From: Polyangiaceae bacterium
Lineage (GTDB): Bacteria; Myxococcota_A; Polyangia; Polyangiales; Polyangiaceae
Reading direction: 5' to 3'
DNA: 64,000 nucleotides
Assembly (NCBI GenBank): GCA_947475525.1
Contig: CANJMI010000001.1
Coordinates: 186,001-250,000 of the forward strand
This document shows positions 33,951 to 44,066 of the stretch, one piece after another. The notes beneath the pieces are model-generated. The model was not told the origin of the DNA and did not search any database. It saw nothing but the letters and a program-made list of their open reading frames with translations. The translations under genes were made by a program, and so were the position numbers. The first letter of the stretch is position 1. Each line of letters begins with the position of its first letter.

Positions 33951-35597
33951 ATGGCACTTCGTCTTTCTCGCCTTGGTCGCATCTCTTTTGTCTCCTTTGC
34001 CGCGTGCACGTCCGGCGTAGGCTTCTTCGCCGCGTGTGACGCTCCGGTCGAGACGCTCCCGGGAACGACCACAAGTACGGACGTCGCCACCGTCGTCACC
34101 GTCGTCACCTCCACCACGACATCCATGACGGACGCCACCACGTCGGCCGTTGGCGGCGCAGGTGGAATCGGCGGCGCGGGCGGCTTCGGCGGCGCGGGTG
34201 GCCTCGGCGGCGCAGGCGGAACCGCGCCGAGTTGCGCCAACCCTGCGGAGACGTCATGCAGCGATGTCTGTGTCGATACGTCGACGGATCTGACGCACTG
34301 CGGCGCCTGCGACGTGGCCTGCGGAGTTCTCGACCACGCAACGGTCGCATGCACCCTCGGCGTCTGCGAGGTCGGCGTCTGCGACGCTGGTTTCGGCAAT
34401 TGCGACCTGAATCCCGTCACCGGCTGCGAAGCGACCCTCGCCTCTGACGCCCAGCATTGTGGCATGTGCGACATCGCTTGCGGGACCGGGAAGCTCTGTG
34501 TGAGCGGGGTCTGTCAGAAGCCGGTTGTCTCGAGCAACATCGCGACCGGATTCGAGCATTCTTGCGTCGTTTTGATGGATGGGACGGCGAAGTGCTGGGG
34601 TGACGGTGTGTTGGGCGAGCTCGGCAACGCCGCTAACCTGGTGAAGTCCACGCCGGTCGCCGTCTCGAATGCGATGAGCCTCACGGCGATTGGGGTGGGC
34701 CAAAGTTTTGGCTGTGCGCGTAAGAGCGACGGCACGCTCTGGTGCTGGGGCGTAAATAGCCACGGCGGCAAGCTCGGTATCGGTGTTGCCAGCGAAAGTC
34801 CAATCAACGTTCCCGTTCAAGCGATGGGCCTTGTTGGTGTGGATGCGCTCGGCACCGGCCGCTTTCATGCGTGTGCTTCGACGACGGCGAAGGAGGTCTA
34901 CTGCTGGGGTACCAACGCCGCCGGGCAGCTCGGCGATCCGGCACTCAGCTCGAGCAACAAGCCGGCGAAGGTCCCAGCGGGCTTGCCCGCGGAGCGCGCG
35001 ATTTCGGTGGCGGTGGGAGGTTTCCACACCTGCGCGGTGTTCGAGGGCGGCGACGTTTACTGCTGGGGTCGCAACGATTTCGGCCAGGTGGGGGACGGCA
35101 CGGTGGTTTCGCCGCGGAAGTCGCCTCTCAAGGTGACGCTGCCGAAGATGGCGGAAGAGGTCGTCGCGGGTGACTACTTCTCGTGCGCCCGGCTCATCGA
35201 CGGCTCCGTGTCTTGCTGGGGCAACGGTCTTGGAGGCGAGCTCGGCAACAGCGCGTCCGCGAACTCTTCCACACCGGTGCAGGTCACCGGTGTAACGACC
35301 GCCAGCCGACTCGGTGCAGGCTTCGCTCACGCTTGCGCCGTGCTCGCGGACAACACCGTGACTTGCTGGGGTTCAAACTCTGCAAAGCAACTCGGCAACG
35401 CCGCCGGCAACTCGAATAAGCCGGTCGCGGTGGCGGGCCTCACGGGCGTGGTTCAGGTCGAGGGCGGTGACCTCCACTCTTGCGCGTTCCTGCTCACCGG
35501 CGGCGTGCGCTGCTGGGGCGGAAACGCGAAGGGTCAGCTCGGGAACAACTCGATGCTTACGAGCAGCACGCCGGTGACGCCCGTCGGTCTCGACTGA
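33951..35597 (+). CDS. RCC1-repeat lipoprotein
   Basis: This 548-aa protein has a signal peptide with lipobox FFAAC (about residue 29), a Thr/Ser segment, a Gly-Ala-Gly repeat linker (GGAGGIGGAGGFGG type, about 68-92) and a Cys-rich block (CGACDVACG, CGMCDIACG). Seven RCC1-like units follow, each with the signature G..H.CA...G.V.CWG.N..GQLG. The result is a secreted seven-bladed beta-propeller on a lipid anchor. TTGACG and CATATA occur just upstream, the latter within 12 nt of the ATG. A copy of its last eight codons occurs at 37755-37778. Confidence 0.9.
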   Translation: MALRLSRLGRISFVSFAACTSGVGFFAACDAPVETLPGTTTSTDVATVVTVVTSTTTSMTDATTSAVGGAGGIGGAGGFGGAGGLGGAGGTAPSCANPAETSCSDVCVDTSTDLTHCGACDVACGVLDHATVACTLGVCEVGVCDAGFGNCDLNPVTGCEATLASDAQHCGMCDIACGTGKLCVSGVCQKPVVSSNIATGFEHSCVVLMDGTAKCWGDGVLGELGNAANLVKSTPVAVSNAMSLTAIGVGQSFGCARKSDGTLWCWGVNSHGGKLGIGVASESPINVPVQAMGLVGVDALGTGRFHACASTTAKEVYCWGTNAAGQLGDPALSSSNKPAKVPAGLPAERAISVAVGGFHTCAVFEGGDVYCWGRNDFGQVGDGTVVSPRKSPLKVTLPKMAEEVVAGDYFSCARLIDGSVSCWGNGLGGELGNSASANSSTPVQVTGVTTASRLGAGFAHACAVLADNTVTCWGSNSAKQLGNAAGNSNKPVAVAGLTGVVQVEGGDLHSCAFLLTGGVRCWGGNAKGQLGNNSMLTSSTPVTPVGLD

Positions 35598-35629
35598 GGT
35601 CCGCTCGCAGGTCGGAGCCTTAAAAAAAA

Positions 35630-36718
35630 CTAGCGCGCGTGCATGAGCGCGTACGCGAGTCGGCGCGACCAATGCGTGCGGACTCTGGCCAGCGCGGGCA
35701 CGCTTCGCCAGGCATCGAGTCCAGCCCGCGGATCTTCGAGCAACGGCGCCAATGGTACGAAGAATCCGGTCTTCGGACGATCGACAAGCTCACGAGGCAC
35801 CGGTTTTCTCGGCGCGTTGGCGAGGAGGTCCTTGCCGCGCAATCGGCCGGCGACCGCGACCAGCAAAGGTGCGAGGCGCTCGGTCAGGGTGGCATCCACA
35901 AAGGGTACGCGAACCTCGAGGCCATGCGCCATGCTCGCCCAGTCCGCGTCGCGGAGGAGCTGGTTTTTCATGTAAAGCCCCGACTCGAGCACCGCGACAC
36001 GTGCAAAAGGATGGCGCGGCTCCGGCGTGCTGCTGGCCTGGACGACGGCAAGCGCATCGAGACGCGCGAGACCTTCTTCGCCGAGGTCCACGCCCATCAC
36101 CAGTGGCAACTCGGCGGGCATGAACAACCCACGGCGCAAAAGGTATGCTCCGGGGTAGCTCCCGCCATAGCGAACCGCGCTCGCGAGCTTCGGTGAAACG
36201 GCAAACCGGCTGAGCTCCAGCGCGTGAAAACCCACCTCGAACGCCCGACCGAGGAGCGGCACGCGCGACGGGACCGAGGCCAGCTTCACCCACCGTGGGA
36301 TCGAACGAAACGAAGGGTATCCACCGAACAGCTCGTCCGCCCCGAGGCCACTCACGGCAACCTTGAGCCCGGCCTCGCGAGCGGCCCGGCTTACCATGAA
36401 CGAGTTGAGCCCGTCGATGCTCGGTTGGTCCATCGCCGCGATGAAGGCGTCTTTCGCGGCGAAGAGATCGTGCGGCCCGAGGCGCACGGTCGTGTGCGTG
36501 GTCTCGTAGCGACGCGCCATCTCCTCCGCGAACGGGGACTCGTCTTGGGTTGTCCCCCGAAGTGCGTCGAAGGCCAGCGTGATGGTGCGAATGTCGCGGT
36601 TGCCCGCATCGCGCATCAACGCCACCAGCGCGCTCGAGTCCACTCCCGCCGACAGGAAAGCCCCGACCGGCACGTCGGCAACCAGGTGGTGTCGTACGCT
36701 GTCCGCGAGTGCGGCGGG
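35630..36718 (-). pseudogene. 5'-truncated asnB-like copy (synthetase domain only)
   Basis: About 347 codons stay open from a GTG at 36673, and recognisable homology reaches to about 36718. The product aligns throughout with the C-terminal 60% of the full asnB at 37823-39664 (shared LGPHDLFAAKDAF, SGLGADELFGGYPSFRS, WASMAHGLEVRVPFVDATLT, THWSRRLAYALMHAR). The whole N-terminal glutaminase domain is missing, and no ATG or ribosome site precedes the remaining part. The ATP-pyrophosphatase SAGVDS loop lies 11 codons from the best start. Most likely it is a remnant of tandem duplication. It could still make an ammonia-using synthetase, since there is no internal stop or frameshift. Confidence 0.82.
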
Positions 36719-36768
36719 GTTCGCTCCGACCGAGCGTTTTCGTTTGTGCGACGCCGTAGCGACCGAGT

Positions 36769-37662
36769 TCAGGGGATGCTCAGCGAGCAGCCGAGGATCT
36801 TCTCGCTCGCCCTGGCGGCGAACACTTTGTAGCCCGCGTAGGTGTAGTGACAGCCCGTGTGGTAGGTCTTGTCGCCGGTGAGGTCATCGACGTCGACGAT
36901 CGTGACGTCGTCGAAGGTGTGTGCGAAATCATCCTGGGCGGCGCGCACCGTCGTCGTATCGGCGCCGCACGCGCCGGCGGCGGTTTTGATCACGACGAAG
37001 TAGTCGATCCCTGGGAAATCGTGCAGCCAGTTTTTGTGCAACGTGGCGAACATCGACTGATATGCAGCTTGCGAGGTCATCAGGGTGCCGTCCGCTTCGC
37101 CCTGACTCCACACCAGGGCGCGCGGCACCACCTTCGAGCTCTGCACGTCCATGAGCACTTCGGCGTAGTGCCCACTCATGTCGCCTGGGAGAAAGTATGA
37201 GATCGGCTTGCCTGCGACGGAGCGGTTGATGATTGCGGCGCGCCAGCCGTGCTCGATCAGCGCGCGACCGAAGTGCGCCGCCCAGAGCCCGATTGACTGA
37301 TCGGTATAATAGATTTTTCCCTGCCCGTTGCCATCCGCCGGCACCAGCGCGCTGCCGCTCCACGAGAGCAGATCCTGGCCTTCGACGCCGCTCTCCAGGC
37401 ATGGCTTGTCCATGTTGGCGTAATAGACTGAGCCGAGCGCGTTCGATTGCCCGTCGACCAGGATCGCGTCGGGCGTGGGGCCGATGGCTACAGGGTCGGG
37501 CCACGGCGACCTATTTGGCAGAATGCCACCCTTAGGACAGGCCGGTGGTGTTGGCTGGCCGCCACCACTCGTGCCGTTCGTTACGGCAGTGCCAGCTCCG
37601 CCTTCCGCGCTGCACGCCGCCGTAGACGCGGTTAGCAATACCGCAGCAGCCCAATGTGGCAC
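36769..37662 (-). CDS. SASA-type carbohydrate acetylesterase, lipoprotein
   Basis: This 297-aa protein starts at GTG 37662. The signal peptide ends at lipobox TAAC (about residue 17), followed by a Gly/Thr/Pro linker. The SGNH-like domain has the nucleophile block VDGQSNALG (about 69-77), the family hallmark WSQGEAD (about 185) and HTGCHYTYAGY near the C-terminus, which holds the likely catalytic His. This matches the sialate O-acetylesterase-like (SASA, PF03629) group that removes acetyl groups from carbohydrate. It is probably surface exposed and may trim O-acetyls on exported glycan. It lies between two asnB copies. TATGAT (37674-37679) is a possible -10 box. Confidence 0.82.
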   Translation of the reverse strand: MPHWAAAVLLTASTAACSAEGGAGTAVTNGTSGGGQPTPPACPKGGILPNRSPWPDPVAIGPTPDAILVDGQSNALGSVYYANMDKPCLESGVEGQDLLSWSGSALVPADGNGQGKIYYTDQSIGLWAAHFGRALIEHGWRAAIINRSVAGKPISYFLPGDMSGHYAEVLMDVQSSKVVPRALVWSQGEADGTLMTSQAAYQSMFATLHKNWLHDFPGIDYFVVIKTAAGACGADTTTVRAAQDDFAHTFDDVTIVDVDDLTGDKTYHTGCHYTYAGYKVFAARASEKILGCSLSIP

Positions 37663-37754
37663 CTAGATACGGTATCATACGGCACCAGAACTCCACAGCG
37701 CAAACCAACCCATAATTCCGCTCTAAGGGACTGCCGCAAAAATAAATCGATCCC

Positions 37755-37778
37755 GTGACGCCGTTCGGCCTCGACTGA
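37755..37778 (+). pseudogene. Relic of the RCC1 gene 3' end
   Basis: These 24 nt encode VTPFGLD and a TGA stop, against VTPVGLD and TGA at the end of the RCC1 lipoprotein gene (35574-35597). Twenty-one of 24 bases agree. In both places an asnB copy in the opposite direction follows within 50 nt. It is therefore the other end of the duplicated block. Confidence 0.72.
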
Positions 37779-37822
37779 GCTCGGGTTCCCTTCTTGCTGC
37801 CGGGGCCGCAGCCTCGCGCGGG

Positions 37823-39664
37823 TCAGCGCGCGTGCATCAGGGCGTACGCGAGCCTGCGTGACCAATGCGTCTTGGCGCGCGTGAGAGCCGGCACGCTTCG
37901 CCACGCGTCGAGTCCGGCTCGCGGGTCGTCGAGCAGTGGCCCAACGGGCACGAAAAACCCCGTTTTTGCTCGATCGACAAGCGCGCGAGGCACCGGCCTC
38001 GAGGGCGCGCCTGCAATCAATTCTTTGCCGCGTAGCCTTCCGGTGCTCGCGACGAGCCAGGGCGCGAGCCGCCCGGTCAGGGTCGCGTCGACGAACGGCA
38101 CACGCACCTCCAGGCCGTGCGCCATGCTCGCCCAGTCGGCATCGCGCAAAAGCTGGTTTCTCATGTAGAGGCTCGACTCGAGCACGGCCACCCGCGCGAA
38201 CGGATGCCCTGGATCGGGGGTTAGGGCTCCCCTCGCGACAGCGAGCGCGTCGAGCCGCGCGAGGCCTTCTTCGGCGAGGGCGCGCCCCATCACCACGGGA
38301 AGCTCCGCCGGCATGAAGAGGCCGCGCCGCAAGAGGTAGGCTCCCGGGTAGGTGCCCCCGTAGCGCAGTGTGCTCGCGAGCTTGGGCGTCACCGGCAAGC
38401 GATCGAGGCCAAGGCCGTGAAACACCTGCTCGACGCATCGACCGAGGAGCGGAACCCGCGAAGGCACGGACGCAAGTTCGACCCAGCGCGGAAGCGACCG
38501 AAACGAAGGGTAGCCGCCAAAAAGCTCATCGGCGCCGAGTCCGCTCACCGCAACCTTGAGACCCGCCTCGTGCGCGGCGCGGCTGACCAAGAACGAGTTG
38601 AGTCCGTCGATGCTCGGCTGGTCCATCGCCGCGAGGAAGGCGTCTTTCGCGGCGAAGAGATCGTGCGGCCCGAGGCGCACGGTTGTGTGCGTGGTCTCGT
38701 ACCTCTGCGCCATGGCCTCGGCGAGCGGGGCCTCGTCTTGAGGCGTGCCGCGGAGTGCGTCGAATGCGAGCGTGATCGTGCGAACGTCGCGATTCCCGGC
38801 GTCGCGCATCAACGCGACGAGCGCGGTTGAGTCGATCCCCGCCGAGAGGAATGCTCCGACCGGCACGTCCGCGACGAGGTGATGACGCACGCTGTCGGCA
38901 AGCGCCGCGGCGACCTCACGCTGTACCTCGGCATCGTCGCGCACGTTGGCGGGCTCTCGCACCGCGCGAGCAAACACCTCCGCGAGGGAGTGATGGCGCA
39001 CCGGCGTCGCCGCGCCGCTCGCGTCGAACCATTGGCTCATTCCCGCCTCGAGGGCGCGCACGGCGCGAACCCGCGTGAAGGGCTCGGGCACGCTGCCGAA
39101 CACGTAGAACCCAGCGATCCCCGCAGGATCGGGTGCGGGGCTCACGGCTCCTTTCAACAACGCGGTTACCTGCGATGCGAACCGCAACGTCTGCCCGTCG
39201 TCCGCGATGTAGAGGGGCTTGATGCCGTACGGGTCACGCGCCAAAAAAACCCCGCGCCGTCGCTCGTCCCAGATCGCGAAGGCGTACATCCCTCGGAGCT
39301 TCGAGAGCATCGCTTCGCCCTCGGCGGCGTAGAGCGCAAGCAGCACCTCGGTGTCGGAACCCGAGCGGAACAGATGACCCTTCGCGGTCAGCTCTTCGCG
39401 CAGGGCCGCGTGGTTGTAGATCTCGCCGTTGAAGACCACGACCCGCGCGCCGTCCGCGCTGGCCATCGGCTGCGCGCCCCGCTCATTGAGCTCGATGATC
39501 GAGAGCCGTCGATGCCCAAGTCCGATGCGCCGCTCATGCCCGAACCACGACCCGTAAGCATCGGGTCCGCGGCTCGCCATCGCATCACGGATCTCCGTGA
39601 GCTCGCCTTCGTCGACGGGGCTCGCCGACCCGCGATAGGCGTAAATCCCCGCGATTCCGCACAC
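37823..39664 (-). CDS. asnB: Glutamine-hydrolysing asparagine synthase / polysaccharide amidotransferase
   Basis: This 613-aa protein starts MCGIAGI, keeping the catalytic Cys2 after Met removal. The N-terminal class II glutaminase domain (about 1-200) has RRLSIIEL, FNGEIYN and SGSDTEVLL. The synthetase domain has LSAGIDS near residue 276 and SGLGADELFGGY near 380. It forms an amide from a carboxylate using Gln and ATP. In glycan loci, AsnB homologues often amidate uronic acids rather than make asparagine. Its gmd neighbour and general context favour that reading. A partial paralogue lies at 35630. It ends 20 nt after the gmd stop in the same operon direction. Confidence 0.92.
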   Translation of the reverse strand: MCGIAGIYAYRGSASPVDEGELTEIRDAMASRGPDAYGSWFGHERRIGLGHRRLSIIELNERGAQPMASADGARVVVFNGEIYNHAALREELTAKGHLFRSGSDTEVLLALYAAEGEAMLSKLRGMYAFAIWDERRRGVFLARDPYGIKPLYIADDGQTLRFASQVTALLKGAVSPAPDPAGIAGFYVFGSVPEPFTRVRAVRALEAGMSQWFDASGAATPVRHHSLAEVFARAVREPANVRDDAEVQREVAAALADSVRHHLVADVPVGAFLSAGIDSTALVALMRDAGNRDVRTITLAFDALRGTPQDEAPLAEAMAQRYETTHTTVRLGPHDLFAAKDAFLAAMDQPSIDGLNSFLVSRAAHEAGLKVAVSGLGADELFGGYPSFRSLPRWVELASVPSRVPLLGRCVEQVFHGLGLDRLPVTPKLASTLRYGGTYPGAYLLRRGLFMPAELPVVMGRALAEEGLARLDALAVARGALTPDPGHPFARVAVLESSLYMRNQLLRDADWASMAHGLEVRVPFVDATLTGRLAPWLVASTGRLRGKELIAGAPSRPVPRALVDRAKTGFFVPVGPLLDDPRAGLDAWRSVPALTRAKTHWSRRLAYALMHAR

Positions 39665-39683
39665 AGAAACGCTCCTTCCTCGA

Positions 39684-40685
39684 TCAGATGGTCAACAGCC
39701 GCTTCTCGCGCGCCGCCAGATCGAGGTCGTTGTCGACCATCTCCCGCACGAGCTCGAGAAAGGACGTTTTGGGCTTCCAGCCAAGGGTCTCGTTTGCCTT
39801 CGTCGGATCGGCGAGCAAGAGATCAACCTCGGATGGGCGGAAGTATTTCGGATCGATCTCGACGTGCTTCGTCGCGTCGAGGCCCGCCATCTCGAAGGCG
39901 AGGTTCAGGAACTCGCTCACCGGATGCGTCTCGCCGGTCCCGATGACGTAATCGTCGCTCGTCGGCTGCTGCAGCATCAACCACATCGCTTCCACGTAGT
40001 CGCGCGCGTGACCCCAGTCGCGCTTCGCGTCGAGGTTGCCGAGGTAGAGCTTGTCTTGCAGTCCGTGTTTGATGCGCCCAACCGCGCGCGTGATTTTGCG
40101 CGTAACGAAGGTCTCTCCGCGGCGCGGGCTCTCGTGGTTGAAGAGGATCCCGTTGCACACGAACATCCCGTAGGCCTCGCGGTAATTCTGCCCGATGTAG
40201 AAGGCGTACGCTTTGGCGCAGGCGTAAGGGCTCCGCGGGTGGAACGGGGTCGTTTCGCGCTGCGGCGTCTCGACCACCTTGCCGTAGAGTTCGCTCGAGC
40301 TCGCCTGATACACCTTCGCGGGCAGTCCGCTGCGGCGCACGGCTTCGAGCACGCGCACCGTGCCGAGACCGGTGACTTCGGCGGTGTATTCTGGCGTATC
40401 GAAGCTCACGCGGACGTGGCTCTGCGCGCCGAGGTTGTAGACTTCGTCGGGCCGCGCTTCAGCGATGATGCTCTGGAGACCGGAGGCATCGCTGAGATCG
40501 CCGTGGTGAAGAACGAGGCGTCGCGAAGACTCGTGGGGGTCGGCGTAGAGGTGGTCGATGCGACCGGTGTTGAAGCTGCTCGAGCGACGAATGACGCCGT
40601 GAACTTCGTAGCCTTTCTCGAGGAGAAGCTCCGCTAGGTATGAGCCGTCTTGGCCCGTGATCCCTGTGATCAACGCTCGCTTCAT
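39684..40685 (-). CDS. gmd: GDP-mannose 4,6-dehydratase
   Basis: This 333-aa protein starts at ATG 40685 (MKRALITG). It is an extended short-chain dehydrogenase: NAD(P)-binding [14 protein letters not shown] at the N-terminus, [15 protein letters not shown], the catalytic SSSELYG and YACAKAYA (Tyr-x3-Lys), and C-terminal [17 protein letters not shown]. It converts GDP-mannose to GDP-4-keto-6-deoxymannose, the precursor of GDP-fucose, GDP-rhamnose or GDP-perosamine. No epimerase/reductase partner is seen nearby. It is followed 19 nt later by asnB on the same strand, linking deoxysugar and amidated sugar chemistry in a surface glycan. Confidence 0.97.
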   Translation of the reverse strand: MKRALITGITGQDGSYLAELLLEKGYEVHGVIRRSSSFNTGRIDHLYADPHESSRRLVLHHGDLSDASGLQSIIAEARPDEVYNLGAQSHVRVSFDTPEYTAEVTGLGTVRVLEAVRRSGLPAKVYQASSSELYGKVVETPQRETTPFHPRSPYACAKAYAFYIGQNYREAYGMFVCNGILFNHESPRRGETFVTRKITRAVGRIKHGLQDKLYLGNLDAKRDWGHARDYVEAMWLMLQQPTSDDYVIGTGETHPVSEFLNLAFEMAGLDATKHVEIDPKYFRPSEVDLLLADPTKANETLGWKPKTSFLELVREMVDNDLDLAAREKRLLTI

Positions 40686-40704
40686 GACAACGCAGCGTGC
40701 ACGC

Positions 40705-43700
40705 TCAGCCACCTAGCGGCAACCGATTCGCGCGACGCCGGCGCGCAAGGAAAGCTACCATCAAGAACGCGGCCGCGTGCCCTGCGAAGGGCCCTCGGGT
40801 GCCTGCTGCCGAACACGCGTAGACGCACGAGCGACCCGTCAAGTACACGTTCGAACCGGGAAGCGGTCCGCTGCCGCCACTGCCGACGTTGGTGTTGAGC
40901 GTCACCACCACGCCATCACTCGACACGTCGGGGGAGACGAGGCCGCGCGTCGGCGCGAGGGCGCGAACGGCGATGAAGTAGCGGTGACCGACGTCGAGAG
41001 CGAGCCCCTCAATCGCGGCTGTTGTCGCGTTTCCGACGTCGACAAACCCCCCGCCGTTGGCAGGAGGGGAGCCGCCCTCTCCCCGAAGGCCGGGCACGTA
41101 GCCTCCGCCATCGATGGGGTCCCGCACGACGGCGACCTCGTAGCTTTCGGCGCCAGTTACCGGCGTCCACGTGGCGTACAGGGTGTCGGTGGTCTCGAGC
41201 GTATCGACGTCCGCATCGGTGACGCCGTGCGGCGGATCGGTGTCGAGTACCGTCGCCACTGCGGGCAAGGGTGATTCACGGAGCGCGTAGAGGTAGCCGT
41301 CCGCGGCGGAGGCAAGGATCGCCTCAGGCTCGGCGCCTTCGTCGGTCGCGCCGAACGCGATCGCTCCCACGGGAGCGCCGATTCGGTATGAAAATCGGAG
41401 AGCGCCGGTGCAGGCTTCGACGCCGTACAGGTGCCCGTCTCCCGAGCCGAGGACCGCCACGGGTACGTTGTCGCCTGCCAAGTTCGCATGAACTGCGGGC
41501 GAGCTCAGCTGGCCCATCGTCGCCGCGCCGGCCGCCGCAAGATCCGGGTAGCTTGCCCCGTCGGCAAGAATTTGCGTGGTCGTTGTGCCCGCTTTCGAGC
41601 CGCCTGCAACAACGCGTGACAAGCGCGCGGGCACCGACCACGAGCCACCGAGCAACACCGCCGCTCCGTCGCAACGGAGGAGCGCCCCGTAGGTGAGCGG
41701 CCGATCATCGGCTTGCCCCTGCCAGAGGTAGGCGTCGAGGCCGTGTGCGATTGTCCCGGCTGGGGTGTAGCCGGCGTAGAGCGTGATCTCATCGAGGCCG
41801 TCTCCGTCGACGTCGAACAGAATCGGCGAGTAATAGGCGCCGCCGAGTGGACTCTCGGCGAGCAGCGCTCCGGTTGCCCCATTGAGAATGCGCGTTCGTT
41901 CGTATTCAAAGACGAAGTCGTCTGTGCCGTCGCCGTTCCAATCCGCCAGCGATCCACCAGGAGGTTGGCGATTTCCAGCTCCGACGGGCGCGGCGTTCCA
42001 GAGCACCTTGCCGCTTGCGCCGGCGAGTCCCGTGATGCGCAAGATCGAGTCCCCCGGATCCCCGTGCTCGACGACAACGTCGCTCGCCGAGTCGCCGTCG
42101 AGATTTCCGCTCGAGAGATCCGTGAGGACGACTCCGGCGATCTCGCGCTCCCAGAGGAGCGAGCCTTGCGCGTCGAGCGCGACGACCCGGTCACTTGCGC
42201 CCGGGTGCTTTTCGACGGCGAGGATCCCCGTCGCGCCTCCCGGGCCTATTCCTCGGACGAGCTGCGGTGCCTGGGTCCTCTCACGCGTCCACAGCGGCAC
42301 GGGCGGAACCGCGAAGGTGGCAGCGCGCGCGTCGAGACGTTGCAGCGCCCCGCGGCTGTTGACGACAAGGAGACCTGGGACAGCGTCGCCGAACTCGCCG
42401 AGCACGGGATGGTTCGCGAGCAGGCGAAATTGCGACGTCGCGTAAAACCCTCCAAAATGCGCACCAAATGCTGGATTTCCGCTCATCGGCGCGAGCGCAA
42501 GATCGAGCATATGCGCGTTGCCGTCGGACTGCGCGACCGCGAGTGTGGTCTTCCCAACGACGGGCGCCGTCCACACGCCGAGCAGGCTGACGTTCGCTGG
42601 AGGCGTGTAGCTTCCGATGACCTCGGGCACTCCGTTCGAGGCGCGGACGAGCTCGAGCGCGCGGCTATTCGAGGTGACCGTGACAAGCTCGCCCGTGCCA
42701 TCACCGTCCTGGTCGAAGGTGATGAGGCGGCTCGCAATCGAGCTTCGCTGACTGGCTGCATAGTCGATGGTCGTTGCCACTTCGTGGTGCGGGAGCTGCC
42801 ACAGCATCGACGCCGAGCCATCGCTCTGGAGCCGCCACGCGGCGAGCGTGCCCGCTTGGTCGGTCAAGAGCGCTTGCGCGGCGCCCGCAAGGATCGGCGC
42901 GATCCCGCTCGGTAGCGTTCCGTCCAACCGTACGAGGAGCGCGCCCGTGCCAGCATTGAAGACGTACGTCGCCCACGCGCCCTTCGCGTCCTTGCCACCG
43001 AGCACGAGCTCGAGCGTCCCATTCCCATCGAGATCACCCACAAATGATGCGGGAATGCGCACGTTTCCGTCTTCGGTGCCGACGAGCGCTTGCCAGACCA
43101 CTTTCAGTTTTGGATCGGGATCCTCCGCGTATTTAAGCAAATAAGCGCGTCGCCCATTGTTCGGCGTACCGCTCGTATCGATGAGCACGCAGAGAAGCTC
43201 CTCCCGGTTGTCCGAGTCGATGTCGACCGGCATGCAGCGGCTCGCCTGCACAGCGACGCCAAACGGCGGCATCGTCGCGACGACGAGTCCGCTGCCGCCG
43301 TCGCGCAGCTCGAGCCTGTCGCCGGTGCCGAAGACGAAGTCGAGCTTGTTCGGGTCGCGCATGCGGGCGAGCGTCGCCGATTGTGAACCGCCGCAGAATG
43401 CGCCGGGCGGGGTCCACGCAAGTTTGGGTGCCGCGAGGGAGGCGTTGTCGCCGGCGAAACGGTACGCGAGCGCGCTCGCCCCGCTGTTAATCGAGCAGCA
43501 TCCGCACTCGTGAATGATGAGATCCGCGCGGCCGTCACCGGAGATGTCGCCGACCCGCACGGCGCTCAGCGTGCCCATCTCTCCCGGGGCTTCGCCCCAT
43601 AGCGTCACGCCGTCGGTGAGGCGCACGAGAAAGGCGCGGCTGCTCGTGTGAGCCACGAGCTCGAGCGTGCCGTCTCCATCAACGTCGGCGAGGCCGTCGA

Positions 43701-44031
43701 GCGCGCCGAAGGTGACGTCGTGGTTCGTCCAGACGACGTCGCCGGTGGCGGGTCGCTTGGCTGCAAGCCCGTCTCCGCTCGCCAGAATGAGCTCGAGTGC
43801 GCCGTCGCCATCGACGTCGGCGGCGAGCAGTCCCGTGGGCCCAAGCGTTCCGCCGAGAAAGTATTTCCAATACGGGGTTGGCGTCTCGATGGCGGCGATC
43901 GTGTTCGTGACGCCGGTGCGTCGCGCGTCGTGCCGTGCCGAGGGCCAGTCTCCCGCCGCTCGCGCCGTGAGAGACCCTACCGCGGCAGCCCCGAGGAGCC
44001 CGAACCCGATGTGCCTCGTCCGATGGTGCAT
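40705..44031 (-). CDS. Large secreted VCBS/FG-GAP repeat protein with MYXO-CTERM-like tail
   Basis: This 1108-aa protein has an N-terminal signal peptide (about 1-26). At least nine calcium-loop units of the FG-GAP/VCBS type follow ([55 protein letters not shown]), so a beta-propeller is likely. A fibronectin-III-like domain lies at about 920-1050 ([21 protein letters not shown]). The end has CVYACSAAG, then a hydrophobic segment ([14 protein letters not shown]) and RRRR, the layout of the MYXO-CTERM sorting tail. It should be anchored to or released from the outer surface. It lies directly upstream of gmd (19 nt). Confidence 0.86.
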   Translation of the reverse strand: MHHRTRHIGFGLLGAAAVGSLTARAAGDWPSARHDARRTGVTNTIAAIETPTPYWKYFLGGTLGPTGLLAADVDGDGALELILASGDGLAAKRPATGDVVWTNHDVTFGALDGLADVDGDGTLELVAHTSSRAFLVRLTDGVTLWGEAPGEMGTLSAVRVGDISGDGRADLIIHECGCCSINSGASALAYRFAGDNASLAAPKLAWTPPGAFCGGSQSATLARMRDPNKLDFVFGTGDRLELRDGGSGLVVATMPPFGVAVQASRCMPVDIDSDNREELLCVLIDTSGTPNNGRRAYLLKYAEDPDPKLKVVWQALVGTEDGNVRIPASFVGDLDGNGTLELVLGGKDAKGAWATYVFNAGTGALLVRLDGTLPSGIAPILAGAAQALLTDQAGTLAAWRLQSDGSASMLWQLPHHEVATTIDYAASQRSSIASRLITFDQDGDGTGELVTVTSNSRALELVRASNGVPEVIGSYTPPANVSLLGVWTAPVVGKTTLAVAQSDGNAHMLDLALAPMSGNPAFGAHFGGFYATSQFRLLANHPVLGEFGDAVPGLLVVNSRGALQRLDARAATFAVPPVPLWTRERTQAPQLVRGIGPGGATGILAVEKHPGASDRVVALDAQGSLLWEREIAGVVLTDLSSGNLDGDSASDVVVEHGDPGDSILRITGLAGASGKVLWNAAPVGAGNRQPPGGSLADWNGDGTDDFVFEYERTRILNGATGALLAESPLGGAYYSPILFDVDGDGLDEITLYAGYTPAGTIAHGLDAYLWQGQADDRPLTYGALLRCDGAAVLLGGSWSVPARLSRVVAGGSKAGTTTTQILADGASYPDLAAAGAATMGQLSSPAVHANLAGDNVPVAVLGSGDGHLYGVEACTGALRFSYRIGAPVGAIAFGATDEGAEPEAILASAADGYLYALRESPLPAVATVLDTDPPHGVTDADVDTLETTDTLYATWTPVTGAESYEVAVVRDPIDGGGYVPGLRGEGGSPPANGGGFVDVGNATTAAIEGLALDVGHRYFIAVRALAPTRGLVSPDVSSDGVVVTLNTNVGSGGSGPLPGSNVYLTGRSCVYACSAAGTRGPFAGHAAAFLMVAFLARRRRANRLPLGG

Positions 44032-44040
44032 GCCGCAGTC

Positions 44041-44047
44041 CCTCCTT
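44041..44047 (-). promoter_or_regulatory. Shine-Dalgarno AAGGAGG of the VCBS protein gene
   Basis: AAGGAGG on the minus strand lies 9 nt before ATG 44031. It settles the start that gives a signal peptide against a longer reading running into the upstream polymerase gene. Confidence 0.8.
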
Positions 44048-44066
44048 CTTGCGCGGTTCGTGACGG

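Noticed and set aside
36719-37752. Insertion sequence or integron explaining the esterase gene between the asnB copies
   Set aside because: No transposase, integrase, terminal inverted repeats or target duplications are visible. Tandem duplication with later change is simpler.
37823-39664. Full-length asnB as a second lasso cyclase
   Set aside because: It keeps Cys2 and the complete glutaminase domain, has no precursor, B1 or B2 beside it, and sits with gmd, so it is an amidotransferase of glycan metabolism.
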